Below are positions 16,384 to 24,353 of a stretch of DNA of 26,363 nucleotides, piece by piece. How positions within the stretch are numbered: the stretch's first letter is position 1; each line of letters opens with the position of its first letter. The notes under the pieces were generated by a model. It worked only from the letters and a program-made list of their open reading frames with translations. It was not told the origin of the DNA and did not search any database. The translations under genes were made by a program, and so were the position numbers. The stretch is taken from contig URYP01000021.1 of assembly GCA_900552115.1 (NCBI GenBank), positions 1 through 26,363 of the forward strand. Direction: 5' to 3'. This DNA comes from an uncultured Oscillospiraceae bacterium (GTDB lineage Bacteria > Bacillota > Clostridia > Oscillospirales > Acutalibacteraceae).

Positions 16384-16412
16384 TTGACACCCTGTGAAAA
16401 CCATTATAAAAT
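16384..16412 (+). promoter_or_regulatory. Promoter of the Pro/Gln-rich membrane protein gene
   Basis: A perfect TTGACA (16384-16389), a 17-base spacer and TAAAAT (16407-16412) form a strong sigma-A-type promoter, giving a leader of about 70 bases. The 16236-16489 gap holds this promoter, presumably the unassigned rpe promoter on the other strand, and no gene I can see. Confidence 0.65.
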
Positions 16413-16489
16413 ACATTTGATTACGAATGTGCGGATGATTTTATATCTGCCCCGTTCGCTCGATACTATACATAAAAGGAGATAGAAAA

Positions 16490-16912
16490 ATGGACAATAA
16501 TAACTATGTACCGACTCAGCCCGCGCCCCAAACGCCTCCTCCCGTACCGCAGCAACCCCAGCAACCCGGACAGCCGATGTATACCCAGCCCCCGTATGGC
16601 CAGGGCAGCTATACGCCGAACCCCTATTCCCAGCAGCCGCCGCGGGAATCCCTGATCCATCGCCTGTATGGAAAATCCAACAATATTTTGGGATCTTTGC
16701 TGACCTGGGTTTCGGTTGTACTGTTTATCCTGACCCCCGTAGCTATTCTGATGGGACTGATTCTGTCGGTCGTATCGGCGGCCGGCAGTTACGGTGGCTT
16801 CAGCGGCACGGTTTTTCTGTCGACACTGATCAGCGCGGTTTCCCGTGCGGCCATCTATGCTTTTATGGGTTCCATGCTGGCCTTTGCCAAAAATCGTTTA
16901 GATTCCAAATAA
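16490..16912 (+). CDS. Small Pro/Gln-rich membrane protein of unknown function
   Basis: I do not recognise this 140-residue protein. Residues 1-55 are a disordered tract rich in Pro, Gln, Tyr and Asn (for example PQQPQQPGQP). This is followed by about ten charged residues and two hydrophobic helices (about 67-97 and 105-130), with a short basic end (AKNRLDSK). Such tails occur on several Gram-positive membrane proteins and are usually cytoplasmic. AAAAGGAGA precedes the ATG by about seven bases. It has its own strong promoter and terminator and so is monocistronic. Confidence 0.75.
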   Translation: MDNNNYVPTQPAPQTPPPVPQQPQQPGQPMYTQPPYGQGSYTPNPYSQQPPRESLIHRLYGKSNNILGSLLTWVSVVLFILTPVAILMGLILSVVSAAGSYGGFSGTVFLSTLISAVSRAAIYAFMGSMLAFAKNRLDSK

Positions 16913-16936
16913 ATCAGTCTCACTTGGTTGTGTCCG

Positions 16937-16964
16937 GCGGCCGCTATATGCGGCCGCTTTTTTT
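16937..16964 (+). terminator. Intrinsic terminator after the Pro/Gln-rich protein gene
   Basis: The stem GCGGCCGC/GCGGCCGC with a TATAT loop is followed by seven T (16958-16964). It lies 24 bases after the stop codon. Confidence 0.88.
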
Positions 16965-17091
16965 ATTCCCTTATGTGTAAAAAATAAGCCGAATGTGGTC
17001 GAATTTAACGGCGGTTTTCGAATCTATATTTAATGCGTAAGATTTATTACAATTTAATCACAAATTTCTCTATGGAAAGGAAGGCTTTATT

Positions 17092-17274
17092 ATGAAAGAA
17101 GCGTTTTGCCCAAAGCCATATGAAAACGAACCAATTACCGTTCGCGTCAATAGGGAAAAGCTGGAGGAAATTGATCGGTTGGCAGCCAAAAACAAAATAA
17201 GCCGCAGTGCGTTTGTGAATCAATGCATCGATTATGCTATGGATAACATGGAAATTAAAACCGAGGATGCATAG
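17092..17274 (+). CDS. Small ribbon-helix-helix (CopG/Arc-type) protein
   Basis: This 60-residue protein fits the ribbon-helix-helix fold: a beta strand PITVRVN, helix one REKLEEIDRLAAKN, the turn KISRS, and helix two AFVNQCIDYAMDNM. Such proteins bind DNA as dimers and often act as antitoxins or small repressors. AGGAAGG is seven bases before the ATG. No toxin-like gene lies next to it, so an orphan regulator seems more likely than half of a toxin-antitoxin pair. Its target is unknown. Confidence 0.72.
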   Translation: MKEAFCPKPYENEPITVRVNREKLEEIDRLAAKNKISRSAFVNQCIDYAMDNMEIKTEDA

Positions 17275-17394
17275 AAAGCGGTCAGCGTATAGCGGGACAG
17301 TCTCATCGGCTACAAACGGAACCTACACGTGATAGGATAACGGTTCAATCTCTTTTAGGTCAGCTTCATGCGGGAGAGTATATACCTTTTTGGC

Positions 17395-17436
17395 AACAAG
17401 GGCCGGGCGCTGCAGCGTCCGGCCCTTGTTTTATTT
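17395..17436 (+). terminator. Strong intrinsic terminator
   Basis: A 16-base stem (AACAAGGGCCGGGCGC and complement, with one G-T pair) around a TGCA loop is followed by TTATTT. It ends the plus-strand transcript of the small ribbon-helix-helix gene, and could also stop the ABC operon arriving from the right. The 120 bases between that gene and this stem contain no gene I recognise. Confidence 0.82.
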
Positions 17437-17445
17437 AACGGTTTG

Positions 17446-19287
17446 TTACTCCAACTCAAATTGACCGGTATACAATTGGTAATACCTCCCGAGCTGGGAC
17501 ATGAGATCGTCATGGTCGCCGCGTTCTAGGATGGTCCCCTGTTCGATGACCATAATGGCGTTGGAATTCCGCACGGTAGACAGCCGGTGGGCGATGATAA
17601 AGGTGGTGCGGTTTTCCATCAGTCGGTCCATACCCTGTTCAATGTGTTTTTCCGTGCGGGTGTCGACGGAACTGGTGGCTTCGTCCAGGATCAGAATGAC
17701 CGGGTCGGCTACGGCGGCGCGGGCAATATTGAGCAGCTGCCGCTGCCCTTGGGACAGGTTGCCGCCGTCCCCGTCCAGCGGCGTATCATAGCCGTGGGGC
17801 AGGCGCTGGATAAATGCATGGGCGTTGGCCAACCGGGCGGCCTCTTCGCATTCTTCATCGGTGGCGTCCAGGCGACCGTAACGGATATTGTCCCGTACGC
17901 TGCCGGTAAACAGGTGGGTATCCTGCAGCACCATGGCCAGGCAGCGGCGCAGATCGGGCAGCGCGATTTGACGAATATCGACCCCATCTATGGTGATGCG
18001 GCCCTCCTGTATATCATAAAAACGAGTCAGCAGATTGGTGATGGTGGTTTTGCCCGCGCCGGTTGAGCCGACAAAGGCAATTTTTTGGCCGGGTTTGGCA
18101 TAGAGCGACATATCGCGCAGCACGACCTTCTCCGGCACATACCCAAAAGTCACGTGTTCCAGCCGTACATCCCCGTGCACGGGGATGTGGGAACCGTCCG
18201 GATGCTGCCAGACATAGCCTCCGGGTTCCCGGATAAGCCGGATGTCGCCCGCCAAGGGTTCCGGTTCCGTTTCCATATCGAGGATGGCAAATACCCGCTC
18301 CGCTCCGGCCAGCGCCGACTGGATCATGGACAACTGGCTGGCAATCTGAGAAACCGGCTGGCCGAACTGCCGGGAAAGGTTCAGAAAGGTCGCGATATTG
18401 CCCAGGGTAAAAACGCCCTGCAGAGCCAACGCCCCGCCCACAGTGGCTACCAGTACATAATTGAAGGTGCTGATATGCTGCATCAGGGGGTGGATGACAC
18501 CGGACACGACCTGCGCTTTGGTGGCCTTCTGCCGGTATTCCTCATTCAGACGGTCAAATCCCTGTTCGACCTGCCGCTCGTGACAGAAAATCTGTACCAC
18601 TTTCTGTCCCTCCGCCGTTTCCTCCATATACCCGTTAAGGTCGCCCAAAGCTTTCTGCTGTTCGGCAAAATAGCGGTGGCTCCGCTTCATAAATGCTCTG
18701 GAAAGCAGGATCATGACCGGAAAGAGGATCATGGTCAGTAGGGTAAGCAGCGGACTGAGGATCAGCATGCTGATCACAGTGCCGATTAGGGAAATGATAG
18801 ACGAGACCACCTGTACGGACGCGTTGTTCAGCGTTTCACTGACAATGTCCATGTCGTTGGAAAAGCGGGACATAATGTCGCCGTGAGCCTGGGTATCGAA
18901 AAAGCGGATGGGAAGCCGCATGATATGCGCATAAAGGTCTTTGCGCATACGGCGTACCATATGCTGGGATATTTTGATCATAGCGCGGCTCTGAATCCAG
19001 GTAGCAACCACGCCGACTAGATAAATGATGGTCAGGGCCAGCAGGTACACCGCGGTTTTGCCCAGCCCGTTCCCGGCGGCGATGGTGTCGAAAATGGGGG
19101 TCAGCATCCAGGTGGCGGCGAGCTGCGCGCCGGTACTGACCAGGATAAACAGGAATACCAGAATCAGCAGCGGGATATCCTGCCGCAGATAGGCCAGCAG
19201 GCGGGTTAAAGTGCGTTTTGTATGACGGGGTTTCTGGGGCGCGGGGCCGGGGCCGCCCGGCCCTGTGCCCATACGGGGTCCTGGCAT
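17446..19287 (-). CDS. ABC exporter half-transporter, canonical ATPase subunit
   Basis: This 613-residue half-transporter has six membrane helices (about 35-325) and a complete ATPase domain. ATPase motifs are canonical: Walker A GSTGAGKT, LSQGQ signature, Walker B VILILDEATS with the catalytic Glu, and H-loop AHRLS. The N-terminus has a Gly/Pro-rich leader (GPGGPGPAPQ). The stop of the upstream half-transporter and this ATG overlap as TAATG, and AAAGGAGG is nine bases upstream. The pair matches heterodimeric multidrug exporters such as BmrCD/TM287-288, in which this would be the member with the catalytic Glu. With the partner interrupted, it may act as a homodimer or be idle. Confidence 0.9.
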   Translation of the reverse strand: MPGPRMGTGPGGPGPAPQKPRHTKRTLTRLLAYLRQDIPLLILVFLFILVSTGAQLAATWMLTPIFDTIAAGNGLGKTAVYLLALTIIYLVGVVATWIQSRAMIKISQHMVRRMRKDLYAHIMRLPIRFFDTQAHGDIMSRFSNDMDIVSETLNNASVQVVSSIISLIGTVISMLILSPLLTLLTMILFPVMILLSRAFMKRSHRYFAEQQKALGDLNGYMEETAEGQKVVQIFCHERQVEQGFDRLNEEYRQKATKAQVVSGVIHPLMQHISTFNYVLVATVGGALALQGVFTLGNIATFLNLSRQFGQPVSQIASQLSMIQSALAGAERVFAILDMETEPEPLAGDIRLIREPGGYVWQHPDGSHIPVHGDVRLEHVTFGYVPEKVVLRDMSLYAKPGQKIAFVGSTGAGKTTITNLLTRFYDIQEGRITIDGVDIRQIALPDLRRCLAMVLQDTHLFTGSVRDNIRYGRLDATDEECEEAARLANAHAFIQRLPHGYDTPLDGDGGNLSQGQRQLLNIARAAVADPVILILDEATSSVDTRTEKHIEQGMDRLMENRTTFIIAHRLSTVRNSNAIMVIEQGTILERGDHDDLMSQLGRYYQLYTGQFELE

Positions 19288-21050
19288 TAGTCATCGCCTC
19301 CTTTCTGCTGGGAGGATACAATCTCCCGGTAGATGGCGTTGCTTTTCATCAGGTCGTCATGGGCGCCGAAACCAGCCACGCGCCCGTTGTCCAGCACCAG
19401 GATGCGGTCCGCCGTTTTAATTGAACTGATGCGCTGGGCGATAAGGAACACGGTGGTGTTTTTCAGGTGAAGGGAAAAGCTTTCGCGGATACGGCTTTCC
19501 GTATCGGAATCCACCGCACTGGTGGAGTCGTCCAAAATCAGGACGGGAGGCTGCTTAATCATCGCGCGGGCGATGCACAGACGCTGCTTCTGCCCGCCGG
19601 AAACATTGACGCCTCCCTGGCTGAGCATACTCTGGTAGCTGTCCGGAAAGCTCATGATGAAATCGTGCGCCTGTGCGTCTTTTGCCGCCTGTTCTACCTG
19701 CTCGTCGGTGGCGTCGGGGCGGCCCCAGCGGATATTTTCAGCAATGGTGCCGGTAAACAGCACATTCTGCTGCGGGACCATACCCACACCCTCACGAAGG
19801 GTGCGTATGGCATAGTCCCGCACGTCCACACCGTCCACCAGTACGGCGCCTTCGCTGACGTCGTAGAGCCGGGGGATAAGGTTGACCAGGGTGGTCTTGG
19901 CCGCGCCTGTCGCGCCAACAACGGCGATGACCTCGCCGGCATGGGCGGTAAAACTGATATCGTCGAGCACCCGGTCGGGGGAGGAGTCCGAATATCGGAA
20001 ACTGACGTGCCGGAATTCCACCGTCCCGGAAGCAATGGGCGCTGTCACGGCGTTCTCTTTATCGGTAATGGTCGGTTGCTCCGACAGCACCTCTTTCAGC
20101 CGGGCGGCGGACGCCCGTGCGCGGGAGAACATCATGATGGCCACGGACATCATCATCATGGACATCAGAATATGCATGATATAGGTGCTGTAGGACATCA
20201 GCCCGCCGATGGGCATGTCGCCCCGTTGCACCATGCCGCCGCCCATCCACAGGGCGCCGACGGTGGTGAGATTCATTACCAGCTGCATGAGGGGCATTAC
20301 CGTGACCATCAGGCCGGAGGCCTTAATGGATATGGAGCAGAGCCGGTCGGCAGCGTCGGCAAATTTGTCCTTTTCGTAATCTTCCCGGACAAAGGATTTG
20401 ATGACGCGGATATTGGTCACCTATTCCTGTACCCGACGGTTAAGTATATCGATACGCTTCTGCATTTTTTCAAACAGGGGAAATCCCTTGGTGACGATGA
20501 CCGCGACAATGACCGCGATGACCGGAACGGCGAAAACGGTAACCAGGGCCAGCTTTGCGCTGACCGACAAGGCGTTTATGAGCGCGCCGGTGAACATAGC
20601 GGCGGTAAACGTTGTCATCCGCAGGGTCTGGATAAACGTGTTCTGCACGTTGGTCACATCGTTGGTAAGACGCGTAACCAGCGATGCGGAGGAAAACTTG
20701 TCCGTATTGGCAAAGGAAAACCGCAGGACGTTGTGGTAAAGCCCTTTGCGCAGGGAGGCGCCGAAACGGAAGGTGCCTCCGGAGATAAACACAATGCCGA
20801 GTACGCCGACCACAATCGCGAGCAGGGCCAACAGCACCATGTAGACCGCGTTCTGACCGATAATCTGCATGCGCGCGGGTTCGGACAGCCCTTCGCCGCC
20901 AATGGCGTCATCGACAATGCGTGCCATGAAGCGGGGCTGTATGACTTCGCAGACGCCTCCCGCGGCAATAAACAACGGGCCGGCAACCAGCCAGGGCCAG
21001 TGGGCCCGGGCAAAGGACAAATAGGACGGGGCGGCGGTTTTAGTCTTCAT
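19287..21050 (-). pseudogene. ABC exporter half-transporter interrupted by an in-frame TAG
   Basis: This frame reads as a full half-transporter of 587 codons but codon 210 is TAG (20421-20423). The surrounding text is the normal linker: RRVQE, then stop, then VTNIRVIKSFVRE. A single C-to-T change from CAG would explain it. Upstream are the first membrane helices, after an AGGAGG-led ATG that overlaps the MarR gene by 11 bases. Downstream, the remaining 377 codons encode the last helices and an ATPase domain with signature VSGGQ, DDSTSAVD (Asp for catalytic Glu) and AQRIS (Gln for His). These two changes are normal for the degenerate member of heterodimeric exporters. Walker A, however, reads GATGAAKT with Ala for the last Gly. 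A GTG follows the TAG directly, so restart giving two fragments is possible. Confidence 0.82.
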
Positions 21051-21513
21051 GAATACCCTCCTGCCCAAGACGGGGCGGAAAAAGCTGCCGCGCCTTGTCG
21101 AGTTTTTGCTGCATATGCCGCAGCATCCGATCCATGCCGGCCAGCTCGTCGGGGGAAAAATCCTCATACAGCACTTCGATGATGATGTCGCGCGCCTGCC
21201 GGCAGGCTTCATCGAGCGATTCCCCTTTGCTTGTGAGCATTAGGTGTTGGAGCCGGGCGTCGCGGGGATCCCGGCGGCGAAGCACCAGGCCCTCGGCCTC
21301 CATGCGCCGGATGGAGACCGCTACCGAAGCCGGGGTAATATTCATGCGGTCGGCGAGCTCTTTCTGTGTAATGCCGGGGGATTGCTGTATCTCAAACAGC
21401 ATCACCGGCTGCCCGTTAAACAGGCCATGGCTTTGAAAATACTGGCGCATGGTGTTGTGGTGGGCGTGCATGACGTCGTGCAGGCGCCGGTCTACGGCTG
21501 CGGGTGTGCACAT
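21040..21513 (-). CDS. MarR-family transcriptional regulator
   Basis: This 157-residue winged-helix regulator has the MarR layout: N-terminal dimer helix, recognition region ITQKELADRMNITPASVAVSIRRMEAEGLV, wing RRDPRDARLQHLMLTSKG, and a C-terminal dimer helix. AAAGGAGG is seven bases before the ATG. Its end overlaps the first ABC gene by 11 bases, the usual arrangement of a drug-responsive repressor with its exporter. Tandem palindromes upstream are the likely operators, one of them lying within its own promoter, which implies autorepression. The inducer cannot be told from sequence. Confidence 0.9.
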   Translation of the reverse strand: MCTPAAVDRRLHDVMHAHHNTMRQYFQSHGLFNGQPVMLFEIQQSPGITQKELADRMNITPASVAVSIRRMEAEGLVLRRRDPRDARLQHLMLTSKGESLDEACRQARDIIIEVLYEDFSPDELAGMDRMLRHMQQKLDKARQLFPPRLGQEGIHED

Positions 21514-21555
21514 AACGGTACCTCCTTTTGAATGTTATAGCCTGAATACAGCCAT

Positions 21556-21590
21556 AAAAAAACAAAGCCCCAGGGCTTTGCCCTGAGGCT
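21556..21590 (-). terminator. Terminator-like hairpin in the marR leader
   Basis: On the minus strand an 11-base-pair stem (AGCCTCAGGGC with GCCCTGGGGCT, one T-G pair, AAA loop) is followed by TTGTTTTTTT. No minus-strand gene lies upstream, so it sits in the marR leader and is either an attenuator or a block against incoming transcription. If transcription starts at the TATAAT just before it, the first arm would be incomplete. Confidence 0.65.
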
Positions 21591-21619
21591 ATTATATCAG
21601 ATGGTTAAACGTTTATCTA
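21591..21619 (-). promoter_or_regulatory. Candidate marR-ABC promoter
   Basis: On the minus strand a perfect TATAAT (21591-21596) has TAGATA (21614-21619) at 17 bases as a weak -35. The proximal palindrome falls in the spacer, so binding there would block polymerase. Confidence 0.5.
21604..21617. promoter_or_regulatory. Proximal MarR operator candidate
   Basis: GTTAAACGTTTATC contains the perfect palindrome TAAACGTTTA (21606-21615) shared with the distal site, with one mismatch in the next pair. The two centres are 34 bases apart, and a further inverted repeat, TGGCG-GAT-CGCCA (21621-21633), lies between them. Confidence 0.55.
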
Positions 21620-21635
21620 TTGGCGGATCGCCATA

Positions 21636-21653
21636 TAATTAAACGTTTAATTA
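21636..21653. promoter_or_regulatory. Distal MarR operator candidate, 18-base perfect palindrome
   Basis: TAATTAAACGTTTAATTA is a perfect 18-base palindrome. It lies between the marR promoter and the divergent yfmF promoter, in the size range and A/T-rich style of MarR-family sites. Confidence 0.6.
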
Positions 21654-21724
21654 ATTACCTTTGGAGATTGTTGCCAATGCTCTGTGTAGAAAGGGAAAAA
21701 CTTTTTGAATTAGACACAATGGCC

Positions 21725-21758
21725 TTTTAATTTACAGGAAAAGCTGGTATACTATACC
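21725..21758 (+). promoter_or_regulatory. Promoter region of the yfmF-yfmH-lgt operon
   Basis: Two overlapping solutions exist: TTTTAA (21725) with TATACT (21748-21753) at 17 bases, or TTTACA (21731-21736) with TATACC (21753-21758) at 16 bases. I cannot choose between them. Either would start transcription just before the yfmF start. Confidence 0.45.
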
Positions 21759-21786
21759 ATTATATGAAATGGACGAGGTGATGGCG

Positions 21787-23064
21787 TTGCAACCGACCAA
21801 ACAACCGCTGGACGTCGGCGCAGAAATGCTGTGTTTGAGCGACAGCCGATTCAAAACCATGCAGATTACCGTGGCGCTGCTGCTGCCGCTGGCCGAAAAA
21901 ACGGCGGCCGCCTATGCCCTGCTGCCCTATCTGCTCCGGCGGGGCTGCGCAGACTATCCGGACTTTACCGCGCTTCAGCGCCGGCTGGACGAGCTGTACG
22001 GCGCCCGTATCACAGCCGATGTCAGCCGGCTGGGAGAGGCCCAGGCGCTGGTGCTGACCGCGCAGTCGCTGAATGACCGGATGGCCCTCCAAAAAGAACC
22101 GGTTGCCGCCGAGTGCGCCGGCCTGCTCTGCCGGATGCTGTTCGACCCCGCTTTGCAGGACGGCCTGTTCCGATCCGCAGACGTGGAGCAGGAGAAACGC
22201 TGTCTGATCGAAACGATCGAGTCCGAAATCAATGAAAAACGCCTCTATGCCCGCCGCCGGTGTGAAGAACTCCTGTGCAAAGGGGAGCCTTACGCCATAT
22301 CCCGTTACGGCCGGGCGGATGAGGTGGCGGCTCTGACGCCGGCGGACGTGACCGGGGCGTGGAAACGGGCGCTTTCCGAAGCGCAGATACGCATCATCGT
22401 GCAGGGCGGCGACGGCGACGCGGTTGCCGATGCCTTCCGCCGCCAGTTGTCGGCGATCGACCGCCATCCGGTACCGGTGGTTACCAAAACCGATACGCCG
22501 GCCAAGCCGGAGGTGGCGGAAGGCCGGGAGGCCATGGACGTCAATCAGTCCAAGCTGGTGATGGGGTTCCGCCTGCCCATGGCGGAGCCGGACGGCGACG
22601 TATCCGCGGCCCGGCTGATGGTGGCTCTGTTCGGAGGCACGCCGCACTCGCTGCTGTTCCGGCATGTGCGGGAGCGGCTGAGCCTTTGCTATTACTGTCT
22701 GGCGGGCTTTGACCGCCTAAAAGGCATTATGCTGGTGGACAGCGGCGTACAGCTGGACAAGGTGGAGGAGGCCCGGGCGGAAATCCTGCGCCAGCTCGAC
22801 AGCGTGCGGCGGGGCGATTTTACCGATGAGGATCTGGAGTCGGCCAAGCGCAGCCTTACCAGCCAGTTTGAAACGGTGCCCGACCTGCAGTCCACGCTGG
22901 CCGGGTATTACCTGGCCCAGGCCCTGCTGCCGAAGCTGACCTCTCCGGACAGCGCCGCTGGGGAAGTGGAGGCGGTTACCCGCGAACGTGTCATGGCCGC
23001 GGCGCGGAACGTCGCGCTGGACAGCGTTTACCTGATTGCTGAAAAAGGGGGACAGGACGCATGA
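21787..23064 (+). CDS. yfmF: YfmF-like M16 protein without catalytic motif
   Basis: This protein of about 425 residues is the M16 peptidase homologue annotated in Firmicutes as EF-P 5-aminopentanol modification-associated protein YfmF. The zinc motif HxxEH is absent; the matching place reads YALLPYLLRRGCADYP. It is therefore probably the non-catalytic partner of YfmH, like the alpha subunit of mitochondrial processing peptidase. Both M16 lobes are present (ELYGARI in the first; VALFGGTPHSLLFRHVRE and LCYYCLAGF in the second). Start choice: GAGGTGAT is well placed for TTG 21787; in-frame ATGs at 21769 and 21781 are the alternatives. It overlaps yfmH by four bases. Confidence 0.85.
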   Translation: MQPTKQPLDVGAEMLCLSDSRFKTMQITVALLLPLAEKTAAAYALLPYLLRRGCADYPDFTALQRRLDELYGARITADVSRLGEAQALVLTAQSLNDRMALQKEPVAAECAGLLCRMLFDPALQDGLFRSADVEQEKRCLIETIESEINEKRLYARRRCEELLCKGEPYAISRYGRADEVAALTPADVTGAWKRALSEAQIRIIVQGGDGDAVADAFRRQLSAIDRHPVPVVTKTDTPAKPEVAEGREAMDVNQSKLVMGFRLPMAEPDGDVSAARLMVALFGGTPHSLLFRHVRERLSLCYYCLAGFDRLKGIMLVDSGVQLDKVEEARAEILRQLDSVRRGDFTDEDLESAKRSLTSQFETVPDLQSTLAGYYLAQALLPKLTSPDSAAGEVEAVTRERVMAAARNVALDSVYLIAEKGGQDA

Positions 23065-24353
23065 TGAAACAGGAATTTGTGGATAAACGCACCGGGGAAA
23101 CCTGTGTTCGTATCGATCATCCCTCCGGCCTGCCGATTTTTGTCTGCCCCAAGCCGGGCTATGCTTCCTCCTACGCCGTGTTTGCCACGCGATACGGGTC
23201 GATTGACAACGTGTTCCGTATGGGCGGCGATGAGCAGGAAACGGAAGTGCCGGCGGGCATTGCCCATTATCTGGAGCATAAGCTGTTTGAAAGCGAAGAC
23301 GGAGACGCATTCGAACGATACGCCGCTACCGGCGCGTCGGCCAACGCGTATACCAGCCACGACCGCACGGCGTATCTGTTTACCTGTACCGGGGATATCC
23401 GGCCGTCGCTGGAAATACTGCTGGATTTTGTGCAGAAGCCGTATTTTACCGAGCAGACGGTTCAAAAAGAACAGGGCATTATCGGGCAGGAAATCCGCAT
23501 GTGCGAGGATTCCCCCGCCCGCTGCGTGTTTATCAATATGTTAGAGGCGCTGTATCACCGGCATCCGGTGAATATCGATATCGCCGGCACGGTGGAATCC
23601 ATTTCCCATATCACGCCCGAATTACTGTACGGCTGCTACCGGTCGTTCTATAACCTGCATAATATGGTGCTGGCCGTGGCGGGCAATGTCACGGTGGAAC
23701 AGGTACTGGAGGTCGCGGATCGGCTGCTCCGCCCGGCTGAGGCATGGAGTCTCGAACGGGGGGCGATTGAGGAACCGGAAACGGCGGTAAAGGAGCGGGT
23801 TGAGCAGATTATGCCGGTGTCCGCGCCGCTGTTCTACTTGGGCTTTAAGGAAAAGGCCCAGCCGGGCGTATATCCCTCGGCCCGCCGGGAAATGGCGGCG
23901 GATGTACTGCTGGAACTGATTGCCGGACGTTCCTCTCGGCTGTACGCCTCCCTGATGGCGGACGGACTGATTAACCAGAGCTTCGGGGCGGAGTATTTTT
24001 CCGGCCCCGGCTATGCGGTGTCCCTGTTCGGGGGCGAATCCAAAGACCCCGACCGGGTGGCGCAGGCCATCTATGACGAGGCCGACCGCCTGCGGCGGGA
24101 GGGTATCGATCCCGCGGCGTTTGCCGCGGCGCGCAACGCCCAGTATGGGCATATGGTGGCCGGGCTGAACAATGTGGAGGAATGCGGGGACATGCTGGTG
24201 GACGATTATCTGCGCGATATGCCGCCCTTTGCTATGATCGACGCCGCTGCCACCCTGACCATGGACGACGTCAGGGAGCTGCTGCGGGAAGGTCTGCGGC
24301 GGGACGCGGCTTCCCTGTCAATTATACTGCCTGCCGGAAAGGAGGGGGCGTGA
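23061..24353 (+). CDS. yfmH: YfmH-like M16 zinc peptidase
   Basis: This 430-residue protein is the catalytic partner of YfmF. The zinc site is intact: HYLEHKLFE (HxxEH) with the third ligand Glu in EQGIIGQEIRM about 75 residues on. The second lobe has the usual arrangement of M16 proteins, including YLGFKEK and AGRSSRLYASLMADGLI. The pair is linked in Bacillus to modification of elongation factor P, although the exact step is not settled to my knowledge. It shares ATGA with the yfmF stop and TGATG with the lgt start, so all three are translationally coupled. Confidence 0.9.
   Translation: MMKQEFVDKRTGETCVRIDHPSGLPIFVCPKPGYASSYAVFATRYGSIDNVFRMGGDEQETEVPAGIAHYLEHKLFESEDGDAFERYAATGASANAYTSHDRTAYLFTCTGDIRPSLEILLDFVQKPYFTEQTVQKEQGIIGQEIRMCEDSPARCVFINMLEALYHRHPVNIDIAGTVESISHITPELLYGCYRSFYNLHNMVLAVAGNVTVEQVLEVADRLLRPAEAWSLERGAIEEPETAVKERVEQIMPVSAPLFYLGFKEKAQPGVYPSARREMAADVLLELIAGRSSRLYASLMADGLINQSFGAEYFSGPGYAVSLFGGESKDPDRVAQAIYDEADRLRREGIDPAAFAAARNAQYGHMVAGLNNVEECGDMLVDDYLRDMPPFAMIDAAATLTMDDVRELLREGLRRDAASLSIILPAGKEGA

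Noticed and set aside
16999..17022. TCGAA/TTCGA inverted repeat before the ribbon-helix-helix gene as its operator
   Set aside because: The arms are only five bases with no second copy, so chance is a sufficient explanation.
17092..17274. Antitoxin of a toxin-antitoxin pair
   Set aside because: No toxin-sized frame with a binding site lies on either side; terminators flank the gene.
20421..20423. TAG read as a sense codon or selenocysteine/pyrrolysine-type recoding
   Set aside because: Other genes here use TAG to stop, and the site is a routine linker position, not a catalytic residue.
19467..21182. Long plus-strand open frame of 571 codons opposite the ABC gene
   Set aside because: It is antisense to a clear ABC transporter and MarR gene, with low-complexity His/Gly composition and no family match.
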